A DNA stretch of 64,000 bases from an uncultured Blastocatellia bacterium (lineage in GTDB: Bacteria > Acidobacteriota > Blastocatellia > Pyrinomonadales > Pyrinomonadaceae), in the NCBI GenBank assembly GCA_946480785.1, contig CAMLLD010000003.1:1-64000 (forward strand). Direction: 5' to 3'. Below, in pieces: positions 1 to 8,361 of the stretch. Within the stretch, counting starts at the first letter, position 1. The number at the start of each line of letters is the position of its first letter. The notes under the pieces are model-generated. The model was not told the origin of the DNA, did no database searches, and saw only the letters and a program-made list of their open reading frames with translations. The translations under genes and the position numbers were made by a program.

Positions 1-151
1 CGTTGGCATTGCTCATGCTGCCGGTGGCCAGCAAGAGCCGATAGGTGTCGAGGGGATTGTCGCCGACAATCAGAATGAGAATGCCGCCGACGATGAACGC
101 CGCGATCACGGCAATCAGCGGGAAAAGAAGTTCACGCGCGAGTTTCTTCAT
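1..151 (-). CDS. ABC transporter permease, N-terminal fragment (nucleoside/BMP type)
   Basis: Reading leftward from an ATG at 149-151, the frame stays open to the window edge, so only the first 50 residues are present. They begin M-K-K-L-A-R-E-L-L-F-P-L-I and contain one long hydrophobic helix at about residues 9-31, as expected for the first membrane segment of an inner-membrane permease. The start lies 5 bp after the stop of the double ATPase gene, so the two are surely co-transcribed. In BMP-type nucleoside importers two permeases follow the ATPase; this should be the first. The substrate is inferred from the neighbouring nucleoside phosphorylase. Confidence 0.8.
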   Translation of the reverse strand, partial: MKKLARELLFPLIAVIAAFIVGGILILIVGDNPLDTYRLLLATGSMSNAN

Positions 152-156
152 GCGTG

Positions 157-1668
157 TTAATGGCCTCTGGTCATCAACAGTCCAATCTCTTCCAGGGTTG
201 CAACTTTCGGATCCACTTCTCCGGCAATTCTTCCCTCGTGAATGATCAGCAAACGATCGGAAAGACTCGTCACTTCTTCCAGCTCCGCGGACACAAGCAG
301 GATCGCACAACCCTGATCGCGCAGGGCCACGAGCTGGCGATGAATAAACTCGATCGCGCCGATGTCGACGCCGCGCGTCGGCTGCGAAACCAGCAGCACT
401 TTCGGATTGACGTGATACTCGCGCCCGATGATCAGCTTCTGTTGATTGCCGCCGGACAACGCGCGCGCCGGCAGCGCGGCGTTGCGCGGACGTACATCGA
501 AGCCTTCGATGATCTCGTTGGCGCGTCTGCTGATTGCATCCTCGTCGAGAAATACATTCCCGGCATACTCAGCGATCGGCGGGCGATAGTGCACGCCGAG
601 AATCGAATTTTCCGCGAGACTGAAGTCGAGTAACAACCCGCGCCGATGACGATCTTCCGGGATGTGCGCGATGCCGAGCTCTCGTCGCACGCGCGCACCG
701 AGCGAGTTCAGGTTTCTGCCGTCCGCGAGAATCTCGCCGGTGATGTGCGCGGGATCGACGAGTCCCGCGAGCGCTTCGATCAGTTCCGTTTGGCCGTTAC
801 CTTCAACTCCCGCAATGCCGACGATCTCGCCGGCGCGAACCTCGAACGAAACATCATCAACACGCTTCCCGCCAGTCGCGGTGATCACAGACAGATTGCG
901 CACTTCCAAAGCCGTGTCGCCGACGTGCGGCTCGGGTTTCTCGACGCGTAACAACACTTCGCGACCGACCATCATGCGCGCGAGTTCGGCGGCGTTTGTG
1001 TCTTTCGTTTGCACGCGGCCGACGACTTTGCCGTCGCGCATCACGGTGACTTCGTCGGAGATCGCGAGCACTTCGGAAAGTTTGTGCGTGATGATGATGA
1101 CGGTCTTGCCTTGTTCGCGCATGCGGCGCAGGATGCCGAAAAACTCTTCCACCTCGAGCGGCGTGAGCACTGCGGTCGGCTCGTCGAGAATCAACAACTT
1201 CGCGTGGCGATAGAGCGCTTTCAAAAGCTCAACGCGCTGCTGCTGGCCCACCGAGAGATGTTCCACGGGCTCGTGTGGATTGACCGCGAGCTTGAACTCT
1301 TCGGAGAGTTGCCGAATCTGCGCCGCGGCGCTTTTCAGATCGAGTGCGGCTGCAGAGCCTGGTTCGGCGCCGAGCACGATGTTTTCCGCGACCGTCATCG
1401 TCTCGACCAGCATGAAGTGCTGGTGGACCATGCCGATGCCGAGCGCAATCGCATCGTGCGGCGACTCGATCTTGCGCACCCGGCCGTCAACTAGAATCTC
1501 GCCGCTGTCAGCGGTGTAGAAGCCGTAAGCGATGCGCATCGCGGTCGACTTGCCCGCGCCATTCTCGCCGACGATGGCATGGATCGTTCCGGGCTTAACG
1601 ACGATGTTGACGTGATCGTTAGCCAGCACATCGCCGAAGCGTTTTGTTATCTCGCGGAGTTCCAGCAT
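157..1668 (-). CDS. ABC transporter ATP-binding protein, double-domain (BMP/nucleoside importer)
   Basis: 503 residues holding two ABC domains, the normal size for the RbsA/YufO-like ATPase of sugar and nucleoside importers. Domain 1 has Walker A GENGAGKS (34-41), a Q-loop and signature LSVGQQQ followed by LLILDEPT. Domain 2 has a degenerate Walker A region (GVEGNGQTE) and signature LSGGNQQK, which is usual for the second half of this family. It would energise import by the permease at the left edge, with the lipoprotein just upstream as receptor. The gap to the lipoprotein gene is only about 30 bp but contains a perfect palindrome. Confidence 0.93.
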   Translation of the reverse strand: MLELREITKRFGDVLANDHVNIVVKPGTIHAIVGENGAGKSTAMRIAYGFYTADSGEILVDGRVRKIESPHDAIALGIGMVHQHFMLVETMTVAENIVLGAEPGSAAALDLKSAAAQIRQLSEEFKLAVNPHEPVEHLSVGQQQRVELLKALYRHAKLLILDEPTAVLTPLEVEEFFGILRRMREQGKTVIIITHKLSEVLAISDEVTVMRDGKVVGRVQTKDTNAAELARMMVGREVLLRVEKPEPHVGDTALEVRNLSVITATGGKRVDDVSFEVRAGEIVGIAGVEGNGQTELIEALAGLVDPAHITGEILADGRNLNSLGARVRRELGIAHIPEDRHRRGLLLDFSLAENSILGVHYRPPIAEYAGNVFLDEDAISRRANEIIEGFDVRPRNAALPARALSGGNQQKLIIGREYHVNPKVLLVSQPTRGVDIGAIEFIHRQLVALRDQGCAILLVSAELEEVTSLSDRLLIIHEGRIAGEVDPKVATLEEIGLLMTRGH

Positions 1669-1680
1669 TCAGAGGTTTAG

Positions 1681-1698
1681 GGCCACAGATCTGTGGCC
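1681..1698. repeat. 18-bp perfect palindrome at the end of the lipoprotein gene
   Basis: GGCCACAGATCTGTGGCC is fully self-complementary and would form a 7-bp stem with a GATC loop in the transcript. It touches the stop codon of the substrate-binding lipoprotein gene and precedes the ATPase gene. Hairpins here in importer operons often stabilise the receptor message relative to the downstream genes; that role is inferred. Confidence 0.6.
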
Positions 1699-2729
1699 TA
1701 ACTGCCCATCGCGTCCGTGACTTTGATCTCTCCCGCGATGATCTTCTTCTTCGCGGCTTCCGCTTCCTGAATCGCTTCGGGAGAGATGAGGTCTTTGTTG
1801 TTATCGTCCATTGCGTAACCCACGCCGTCTTTGTCCAAGCCAAAAACGTGCAGGCCCGGTGAGAAGCGATGGTTTACCACGTCTTTGACGATGTCGTAGA
1901 CCGCGTTGTCGACCCGCTTGACCATGCTGGTGAGCACAAAGCCAGGCTTCACCATGTTCTGATTCGAATCCACGCCGATGACGAAGTGCGTCGCGCGTCC
2001 GTTCTGTTTTCCCTGCTGCTCGACCGCGTCAAACGCGCCGAGACCGGAGTTGCCTGCTGCGGTGAAGATCACGTCCGCGCCTTTGCCGATCTGGGCCAAC
2101 GACAACTCCTTGCCTTTGCCGGGATTGTTCCACGCGCTGTCAGTCACGCCGACGTAGTTTTCGATCACGCGAATGTTCGGATTAACCGACTTCGCTCCTT
2201 CTTCATAACCCTTCGCGAAACGATGAATCAGACCGATGTCCATGCCGCCGAGAAAACCTATCGTTCCCGTCTTCGACGTCTTCGCCGCGATGAGTCCCAC
2301 GAGATAAGAGCCTTCGTGTTCTTTAAAGACGAGCGACGCGACGTTCGGCAGTTCGCTGACGCCGTCGATAATCGCGAAGTTGATGTTCGGATAATCTTTT
2401 GCGACGGCTTCCATGATCGGCGCTTGCGCAAAACCGACGCCGATGATCAGATCGAAGTTACGTTCGGCAAACGCGCGCATCGCCGGCTCAATCGCGTTCG
2501 GTGTTCCCGGTTCGATGTCGCGCAGGACGATCGGCAGATCTTTCGCCGCGCGTTGCACGCCTTGCCACGCCGCCGCATTGAACGAGCGATCGTCCTTGCC
2601 GCCGATGTCGAAAACGATCCCGACGTGAATCTTCGACGGATCCTCTTTCGCAGTCGCGGCATTACAGCCGGACAATGCGAAGGCGCACGCCGTGAGCAGC
2701 ACAAACAGAACCAGGATCTTGTACTTCAT
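1698..2729 (-). CDS. BMP-family substrate-binding lipoprotein
   Basis: 343 residues with an N-terminal hydrophobic signal ending in a lipobox (ALSGC, Cys at about 22), so it should be a lipid-anchored receptor. The mature part matches the basic membrane protein (PnrA/Med) fold: VGIVFDIGGKDDRSFN near the start, an RDIEPGT segment, then FLGGMDIGLIHRFAKGYEEG and a V-D-S-N-Q ligand-loop region. BMP proteins bind purine or pyrimidine nucleosides. Its start overlaps the end of the nucleoside phosphorylase gene by 4 bp and the transporter genes follow, supporting nucleoside uptake linked to salvage. The precise ligand cannot be read from sequence. Confidence 0.92.
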   Translation of the reverse strand: MKYKILVLFVLLTACAFALSGCNAATAKEDPSKIHVGIVFDIGGKDDRSFNAAAWQGVQRAAKDLPIVLRDIEPGTPNAIEPAMRAFAERNFDLIIGVGFAQAPIMEAVAKDYPNINFAIIDGVSELPNVASLVFKEHEGSYLVGLIAAKTSKTGTIGFLGGMDIGLIHRFAKGYEEGAKSVNPNIRVIENYVGVTDSAWNNPGKGKELSLAQIGKGADVIFTAAGNSGLGAFDAVEQQGKQNGRATHFVIGVDSNQNMVKPGFVLTSMVKRVDNAVYDIVKDVVNHRFSPGLHVFGLDKDGVGYAMDDNNKDLISPEAIQEAEAAKKKIIAGEIKVTDAMGS

Positions 2730-4048
2730 TCGTTGATGATTTCCTTAACCAACTTTTCGGCGTTCGCGAGCGGCCCGTCGGTGACGTGATACGAAGCCTG
2801 AATTCGTTCGGCCGCCTCGCGCGCCGCCGCCTCGTCACGGCAATAAACGACGCCGATCGTCTCGCCGCTCTTCACCCGGTCGCCCAACTTCAACTCGGAC
2901 ATAAAACCAACCGTGGGATCGATCGTGTCTTCGATGCGCACGCGCCCGCCGCCGATTGCCGCGATCGCGTGTCCAATCTCCGTGGTGTCGACGCTCGTGA
3001 TGTAGCCGGAGCGCGGGGATTCTACCTTAACGCTAGTGTGTACCAAAGGCAGAAATTTGTCCGGCGCGTCGCAAACGCGCGGCTCGCCGCCCTGGGCCGC
3101 GATGTTGCGCCGCAAACACTCCAGCGCCTCACCAGAACGCAGTGCGTGTTGCAAACGCGCGTGCGCCGCTTCGATCGTCTCGTCGACATTCGCCAGCAGC
3201 AGCATGTGCGCGCAGAGTTCGAGCGAGACATCGAGCACAGGCTGCGCGCCCTCGCTGGCTTCGCCACGCAGAATCTCGATGCACTCTTTGATTTCGAGCG
3301 AGTTTCCCACGGCCGCGCCGAGCGGCTGGTTCATGTCGGTCAACAACGCGCGCGTCTTGATGCCGCAGGAATTTCCCGTGCTCACGAGCGCGTGGGCCAA
3401 CTCCGTCGCACGCGACTGCTCGCGCATGAACGCGCCGTTCCCCACTTTCACGTCGATGATCATCGCATCGAGACCGGCCGCGCCCTTCTTGGAAATGATC
3501 GAGGCCACGATCAGCGGGATCGCTTCGACTGTAGCGGTCGCATCGCGCAGCGCGTACATCTTCTTGTCGGCCGGCGCGAGCTCCGCGGTTTGTCCCGCCA
3601 TCGCGTAACCAACGTCGCGCAGCACGTCCTTGAACGCACTCAAACTCATATTCACGCTGTAACCCGGAATCGATTCGAGCTTGTCGAGCGTGCCGCCCGT
3701 GTGGCCGAGACCGCGACCCGAAATCATCGGCACACACACGCCACACGCAGCGACGAGCGGCGCGATGATGATCGACGTCTTGTCGCCGACGCCGCCGGTT
3801 GAATGCTTGTCGGCTTTGGGCTTTGGAATGTCGGAGAAGTCGAGGATCTTGCCGGAGTTGAGCATCGCCTCGGTGAGGATCTGCTGCTCGTCCTGGTCCA
3901 TGCCGTTCAGGTAAACGGCCATCAACAGCGCGCTCACCTGGTAATCGGCGACGCGGCCATTCGTGATGCCGCCGATGAAGAATTCGATCTCTTCACGCGA
4001 TAGACTCTGACCGTCTCGCTTTTTTCGTATTACGTCCTGTGGTCTCAA
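2726..4048 (-). CDS. deoA: Pyrimidine-nucleoside / thymidine phosphorylase
   Basis: 440 residues, the normal length. The family signature SGRGLGHTGGTLDKLE and the phosphate-binding KHSTGGVGDKTS motif are both intact. The enzyme cleaves thymidine and/or uridine with phosphate to give the base and (deoxy)ribose-1-phosphate in the cytosol. It overlaps the BMP receptor gene by 4 bp and lies 9 bp after ispF, so it bridges an isoprenoid pair and a nucleoside importer in one transcription unit. Whether it is strictly a thymidine phosphorylase (deoA) or a broader pyrimidine one (pdp) is not decided by what I can see. Confidence 0.93.
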   Translation of the reverse strand: MRPQDVIRKKRDGQSLSREEIEFFIGGITNGRVADYQVSALLMAVYLNGMDQDEQQILTEAMLNSGKILDFSDIPKPKADKHSTGGVGDKTSIIIAPLVAACGVCVPMISGRGLGHTGGTLDKLESIPGYSVNMSLSAFKDVLRDVGYAMAGQTAELAPADKKMYALRDATATVEAIPLIVASIISKKGAAGLDAMIIDVKVGNGAFMREQSRATELAHALVSTGNSCGIKTRALLTDMNQPLGAAVGNSLEIKECIEILRGEASEGAQPVLDVSLELCAHMLLLANVDETIEAAHARLQHALRSGEALECLRRNIAAQGGEPRVCDAPDKFLPLVHTSVKVESPRSGYITSVDTTEIGHAIAAIGGGRVRIEDTIDPTVGFMSELKLGDRVKSGETIGVVYCRDEAAAREAAERIQASYHVTDGPLANAEKLVKEIINE

Positions 4049-4057
4049 GCTGCTTCC

Positions 4058-4534
4058 TTAGTTGCTTTCCATCAGCACAGCGGCCTGAGCAGTTACTGCG
4101 AGCCCTTGGCCCACCGCATCGAGTCCTTCTCCTGTTTTTGCTTTCACGCTAACGCAACCGGCGTCGATGCCGAGTACGTTGGCAATGTTCTCACGCATCG
4201 CTTCAACGTACGGCCGGAGTTTCGGCGCTTCGAGCAGAATCGTTGAATCGACGTTCACCACGTGCAGACTACGTTCGCGAGCGAGCCACATCACGCGCGA
4301 AAGCAATTCCAAACTATTAGCGCCGGCCCAATGCGGATCGCGATCGGGAAAGTGAACGCCGATGTCGCCTTCGCACAACGCGCCGAGAATCGCGTCGGCA
4401 ATCGCATGGGCCAACGCGTCCGCATCGGAGTGGCCTTCAGCGCCACGATCGGAAGCGATGTGCACGCCTCCCAGTACAAGCGGCCGCCCCGCCACTAAAC
4501 GATGCGTGTCGTTGCCGATCCCGATCCTGATCAT
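4058..4534 (-). CDS. ispF: 2-C-methyl-D-erythritol 2,4-cyclodiphosphate synthase
   Basis: 158 residues, full length. Zinc ligands are visible as D9 and H11 in GNDTHRL and H43 in SDADALAHAI; the GDIGVHFPD substrate segment is present. IspF converts CDP-ME 2-phosphate to the cyclodiphosphate in the MEP isoprenoid pathway, acting as a homotrimer in the cytosol. The start overlaps the end of ispD by 4 bp (ATGA type), a common pairing. Confidence 0.95.
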   Translation of the reverse strand: MIRIGIGNDTHRLVAGRPLVLGGVHIASDRGAEGHSDADALAHAIADAILGALCEGDIGVHFPDRDPHWAGANSLELLSRVMWLARERSLHVVNVDSTILLEAPKLRPYVEAMRENIANVLGIDAGCVSVKAKTGEGLDAVGQGLAVTAQAAVLMESN

Positions 4535-5211
4535 TCTTCCTGCAAGAGCGCTTCCGCCAACAAAAGATCGCGGGGAGTCGTAATCTTAATATTTCTCGCG
4601 CTTCCTTCCACAACCGTCACGCGGTGTCCGAGGCGTTCGACGAGGACGCTCTCGTCGGTCAGCGACGGGTCCGTGATGTCGACCTGTTCGTAAGCCCGGC
4701 GCAACAACTCGTAACGAAAGCACTGCGGCGTCAGCGCCTGTCTCAGATTCTGCCGCGCCAACGTCTCTACTACCGTATCACCTTCGACGCGCTTGATCGT
4801 GTCGGTCGCGCGCGTGGTGAGTATCGCGGCGCCGTCGCGACGCGCGGCGTCGATGGCGTTATCAATCTCCTCGACCGTCACAAACGGCCGCACACCATCA
4901 TGCACCGCGACAATGTCCGCTGTCGCCGCCCGAACCGCCTGTAGACCACGCTTCACCGAATCAGCTCGCGTCGCGCCACCCGGAACCACGCGCGATAGCT
5001 TGCGCAAGCCGCGCTTGCCCGCCTGCGCGAGAAACTCCGCTGACTCCTCGGCGGGTAGCACAACGATCACTTCCTGGATGCTGTCACACAGCTCGAAGGG
5101 TTTTAGAGTGTGAAAGATTATGGGCGTTCCTGCAAGTTGCAGAAACTGTTTTGGGCGCTCGCTCGCCATCCGGGAACCTGTTCCGGCGGCGGCAATGATC
5201 GCGATGTTCAT
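4531..5211 (-). CDS. ispD: 2-C-methyl-D-erythritol 4-phosphate cytidylyltransferase
   Basis: 226 residues. The nucleotide-binding start AAAGTGSRM followed by PKQF and the VHDGVRPFV motif mark the IspD family. It activates MEP with CTP to give CDP-ME, two steps before IspF acts. Its stop overlaps the ispF start by 4 bp. The gene follows the PIN/TRAM gene by 30 bp, the same order as yacL-ispD-ispF in Bacillus (established synteny), which strengthens all three assignments. Confidence 0.95.
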   Translation of the reverse strand: MNIAIIAAAGTGSRMASERPKQFLQLAGTPIIFHTLKPFELCDSIQEVIVVLPAEESAEFLAQAGKRGLRKLSRVVPGGATRADSVKRGLQAVRAATADIVAVHDGVRPFVTVEEIDNAIDAARRDGAAILTTRATDTIKRVEGDTVVETLARQNLRQALTPQCFRYELLRRAYEQVDITDPSLTDESVLVERLGHRVTVVEGSARNIKITTPRDLLLAEALLQEE

Positions 5212-5241
5212 GAAGCGGGACGGAAGGTCGAACGAGCGGCG

Positions 5242-6354
5242 CTAGCTCTCGGTGATCGGTTCGCTGTCGGTGATACGCACCGGATGCGGACCGCTGCGAG
5301 ACTCACGCATTTGCCGTCGCGAGCCGCCGTTGGTGCGGTGAATGTCGTTGTGACCGTTCTCGGCTTCTTCCCAGAGACGCCCGAAGATCATCTTGCCTGC
5401 CGTGGTCTGCAACACGCTGGTCACGGCGATGTCGGCGTTCTTACCGATCAGCCGGCGCGCGTTATCAACAACGACCATCGTGCCGTCGTCGAGATACGCC
5501 ACACCCTGGTTGTATTCCTTGCCTTCTTTCAGGATGAACACGCGCATTGCTTCGCCCGGCAGCACGACCGGCTTGAGCGCGTTGGCCAGCTCGTTGATAT
5601 TGAGCACGCTGACGCCGCGCAGTTGCGAGACTTTGTTGAGGTTGAAATCGTTCGTGACGATCACGGCCTCGAGCTGTTTGCCGAGCTCGATCAGCTTGAG
5701 ATCGACTTCGCGCACGGAAGGAAAGTCAGTTTCGACGATCTGTATGTCGAGCGAACTGTTGTTCTGCAAACGATTCAACATGTCGAGCCCGCGTCGCCCG
5801 CGCTGGCGTTTAGAAGAATCGGGTGAATCGGCGACTTGCTGAAGCTCGCGCAGGATGAACTGCGGAATGATCAGCGTACCCGTCAGAAAACCCGTTTCCG
5901 CAACGTCCGCGATACGGCCGTCGATGATCACCGACGTGTCGAGAATCTTGAGATCGCGACGCGCGACTTTGTCGCTGAAGAGGCCGCCGAGCGCAGACAG
6001 ATCGAGAAAGTCGCCTTTGGCCGCGCCGATCATCAGGCCGACGTACGCCATGAACAACGTCAGCGCGAGCGTCAGAAACTTTTTGTCTTCGGGGTCCTTA
6101 AATTCCTGATTGCCGATCAGCGAGCCGATGAGATACGCACCGACGATACCGAGTATCGAACCGACTGCGGCGCCGATGACGGTTTTGAGTGGTGCGCGGC
6201 GAATGCGGAGTTCAAAGAAGATTATGCAGATCGCGATTAGCGCGCCGACACCCGCAGACAACCAGGGGCTGTCGGCCACTGGTTTGAGGATGTATCCTGC
6301 TGCTATCAGTATTGCCGCGAATAAAAGCCGTATGAGTACGACGTCGGCATGCAT
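5242..6354 (-). CDS. PIN and TRAM domain membrane protein (YacL-like)
   Basis: 370 residues. About four hydrophobic helices occupy residues 1-110, followed by a PIN nuclease-like domain (LKILDTSVIIDGRIADV near residue 135, with acidic residues continuing through DSPDSSKRQRGRRGLD and VTNDFNLN) and a C-terminal TRAM domain (about 270-335, GKEYNQGVAYLDDGTMVVV). The family is membrane-anchored and thought to act on RNA; the substrate is unknown. A hydrophilic tail rich in Arg, Ser and Asn follows. It heads the ispD-ispF run. Confidence 0.9.
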   Translation of the reverse strand: MHADVVLIRLLFAAILIAAGYILKPVADSPWLSAGVGALIAICIIFFELRIRRAPLKTVIGAAVGSILGIVGAYLIGSLIGNQEFKDPEDKKFLTLALTLFMAYVGLMIGAAKGDFLDLSALGGLFSDKVARRDLKILDTSVIIDGRIADVAETGFLTGTLIIPQFILRELQQVADSPDSSKRQRGRRGLDMLNRLQNNSSLDIQIVETDFPSVREVDLKLIELGKQLEAVIVTNDFNLNKVSQLRGVSVLNINELANALKPVVLPGEAMRVFILKEGKEYNQGVAYLDDGTMVVVDNARRLIGKNADIAVTSVLQTTAGKMIFGRLWEEAENGHNDIHRTNGGSRRQMRESRSGPHPVRITDSEPITES

Positions 6355-6428
6355 AACGAAGGCATACTACCACGCCCGAAACGGGGCGTCACGGAAAACG
6401 AGTGATATCGCTGTTTTCGCTGAAGGCC

Positions 6429-6650
6429 TTACTTGTACCGGTAGGTGATCCGGCCGCGAGACAAGTCGTAGGGCGACATCTCGACGGCGACGCGATCGCC
6501 GACGAGGATGCGGATGCGGTTCTTACGCATCTTGCCGGAAATGGCGGCGAGCACGACGTGGTCGCTGTTATCGAGGCGCACCTTGAAAAAGGCGTTGGGC
6601 TGCTTATCGATGATAGTGCCCTCCGCCGGGATTAAATCTTCTGCTGCCAA
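6429..6650 (-). CDS. infA: Translation initiation factor IF-1
   Basis: 73 residues, the standard S1-like OB-fold size, with the typical segments [26 protein letters not shown] and [15 protein letters not shown]. It binds the 30S A-site during initiation. The start codon is TTG (6648-6650), chosen because an AGGAG sequence sits about 7 bases upstream and the encoded [10 protein letters not shown] leads straight into the conserved core. No ribosomal-protein or secY neighbour is present, so infA stands apart from its usual S10/spc context. Confidence 0.93.
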   Translation of the reverse strand: MAAEDLIPAEGTIIDKQPNAFFKVRLDNSDHVVLAAISGKMRKNRIRILVGDRVAVEMSPYDLSRGRITYRYK

Positions 6651-6761
6651 TCAGTTTCTCCTTGAAGTAATAAAGGTGACGAACCGGAATGTTCGTGAGC
6701 AAGATAACACAAACTCCGATCCCTGCCTAAAAGACCCTGCACCAATTCCGCTTCCTCTTAT

Positions 6762-6779
6762 TTTTGAACTCGTTCAAAA
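6762..6779. promoter_or_regulatory. Operator 1 of the TetR operon
   Basis: TTTTGAACTCGTTCAAAA is a near-perfect palindrome lying just upstream of the -35 box. Its core TTGAAC-N2-GTTCAA is the same as in the second site 59 bp downstream. The neighbouring TetR-family gene makes it the natural binding site; this is inferred. Confidence 0.7.
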
Positions 6780-6785
6780 AACTTC

Positions 6786-6814
6786 TTGACACCCCTCCCG
6801 AACAGGCGTAGGCT
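6786..6814 (+). promoter_or_regulatory. Sigma70-type promoter of the TetR/redox operon
   Basis: TTGACA (6786-6791) and TAGGCT (6809-6814) are separated by 17 bp. The promoter is bracketed by two copies of the TTGAAC-N2-GTTCAA operator and lies about 45 bp upstream of the first gene. Confidence 0.75.
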
Positions 6815-6822
6815 GCGGCTAG

Positions 6823-6836
6823 TTGAACGTGTTCAA
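6823..6836. promoter_or_regulatory. Operator 2 of the TetR operon
   Basis: TTGAACGTGTTCAA, a palindrome overlapping the expected transcription start just before the ribosome-binding site AAGGAG at 6845-6850. Occupation here would block transcription. It repeats operator 1. Confidence 0.7.
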
Positions 6837-6857
6837 ATTCAGCTAAGGAGGCTGACC

Positions 6858-7265
6858 ATGACAATCCCAATAAGCACCTACCTCGTTTACCTCGCGATCA
6901 GTATCGCCCTGACGATCTGGGTCGCCCGCACCCTGCATAAAAACGGCCGCGTCTTTCTGGTCGACGTCTTCCACGGTAACGAGGCCCTCGCCGACTCGGT
7001 CAATCACCTGCTCGTCGTCGGCTTCTATCTCATCAACTTCGGCTACGTCAGCATGGCCCTGAAACTCGGCTACGAGGTCGCCACGGCCCAGGCAGCAATG
7101 GAAGCGCTCTCCGTGAAGATCGGCATGGTCCTGATCGTGCTCGGCGGCATGCACTTCTTCAACCTGTTCGTCTTCAGCCGCATGCGCCGGCGCAGCACCA
7201 CTCGGAATCACCAGCAACCGCCGGTTGGACCGGACGCCTTTACCACCGTTCAGCAGGAGGCCTGA
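6858..7265 (+). CDS. Small multi-pass membrane protein of unknown function
   Basis: 135 residues from the ATG at 6858, chosen because AAGGAG lies 8 bases upstream; longer in-frame starts would run through the operator and promoter. Three hydrophobic segments are visible (about 5-22, 45-65 and 90-112), and the tail is basic and hydrophilic. I recognise no named family. It is the first gene of the TetR-controlled operon, 5 bp before the DCC-family redox gene, so a membrane role linked to that redox protein is possible. Confidence 0.75.
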   Translation: MTIPISTYLVYLAISIALTIWVARTLHKNGRVFLVDVFHGNEALADSVNHLLVVGFYLINFGYVSMALKLGYEVATAQAAMEALSVKIGMVLIVLGGMHFFNLFVFSRMRRRSTTRNHQQPPVGPDAFTTVQQEA

Positions 7266-7270
7266 AAGCC

Positions 7271-7636
7271 ATGTTTGCCCTGACTGTGCTTTACGACCCT
7301 GAATGCGGGTTGTGCCGCCGGGCGCACGAGTGGCTCGCGGAGCAGTCGAAGTTGGTCGAGCTCAATTTCGTACCGTGCGTCTCGGATGAAGCGCGCCGCC
7401 GCTTTCCGCAACTCAATCACGATCTGACGAAGCAAGACCTGACGGTGATTGGCGACGACGGCGCGGTTTACTTTGGACCAAAAGCGTGGCTGATGGTGCT
7501 CTGGTCGCTGACCCGTTATCGCGAGTGGTCTTATCGACTCGCCGCTCCCGAACTGTTGCCGACAACCAAGCGCGTCGTGTCGGCAATCTCGCAGAATCGA
7601 TATCACATCAGCCGGGCTACCGGCTTGAGTAGCTAA
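7271..7636 (+). CDS. DCC-family thiol-disulfide oxidoreductase-like protein (DUF393)
   Basis: 121 residues. The opening LYDPECGLCRRAHEWL carries the family's D-x-x-C-x-x-C signature in a thioredoxin-like fold. Members are small cytosolic redox proteins of poorly known substrate. A GGAGG lies 10 bases before the ATG. The gene sits between a small membrane protein and the TetR gene with gaps of 5 and 2 bp, so all three are almost certainly co-expressed. Confidence 0.85.
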   Translation: MFALTVLYDPECGLCRRAHEWLAEQSKLVELNFVPCVSDEARRRFPQLNHDLTKQDLTVIGDDGAVYFGPKAWLMVLWSLTRYREWSYRLAAPELLPTTKRVVSAISQNRYHISRATGLSS

Positions 7637-7638
7637 CC

Positions 7639-8361
7639 ATGGCGACTACGCGGAAAAAGAAAGCAGCGAAGACGCAGAAGGGCGATCAGACCAAGGCGCT
7701 CATTCTCGAAACGGCGCTCGAGATCTTTCGCGAGCGCGGCTACGAGGAAACGACGATGCGCGCGATTGCCGAGAAGGCCGGCCTGTCGCTCGGAAACGCT
7801 TACTACTACTTTCACTCGAAGGAGTATTTGATCCAGGCGTTCTATCAACGCCTGCACGACGAGCATCTCGCGGCGGCGCTGCCGGCGCTCGAAAAGAAAG
7901 ACTCGTTGAAAGCACGCCTGCTGACGGTGATGCGGCTGCGGATCGATCTGATGAATCCGTATCACCAGTTTGCGGGCGTGCTGTTCAAGACGGCGGCACA
8001 TCCGGAGAGTCCGTTGAATCCGTTTTCGGACGAGTCTGATCCGGTGCGCCAGCAGAGCATGGATCTGTTTGCGAAAGTCGTCGAAGGCACGAAGGCGCGC
8101 ATTCCGAAAGATTTGAAAGCGGAGTTGCCTTACCTGCTCTGGGTTTACCAGATGGGCATCGTGTTGTTTTGGATCCACGATCCTTCACCCCACCATCGCC
8201 GCACGTATCGGCTGATCGATCACACCGTCGACCTCCTGGACAAGTTGATCCATCTGGCTAGTAATCCGTTCATGCGACCGCTGCGAAAGCAGGCGCTGCG
8301 GTTGGTGGAGGAGATACGTGCGGCGTTGCCGGATGAACTTGATGACGCGAAGGAGAAATGA
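7639..8361 (+). CDS. TetR-family transcriptional regulator
   Basis: 240 residues. A lysine-rich start is followed by the TetR helix-turn-helix at about residues 17-62 (LETALEIFRERGYEETTMRA then IAEKAGLSLGNAYYYF). The remaining helical part should be the ligand and dimer domain; the ligand is unknown. It is the third gene of the operon whose promoter carries two identical palindromic half-site pairs, so it probably represses its own operon. Its stop overlaps the next start by 4 bp. Confidence 0.92.
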   Translation: MATTRKKKAAKTQKGDQTKALILETALEIFRERGYEETTMRAIAEKAGLSLGNAYYYFHSKEYLIQAFYQRLHDEHLAAALPALEKKDSLKARLLTVMRLRIDLMNPYHQFAGVLFKTAAHPESPLNPFSDESDPVRQQSMDLFAKVVEGTKARIPKDLKAELPYLLWVYQMGIVLFWIHDPSPHHRRTYRLIDHTVDLLDKLIHLASNPFMRPLRKQALRLVEEIRAALPDELDDAKEK

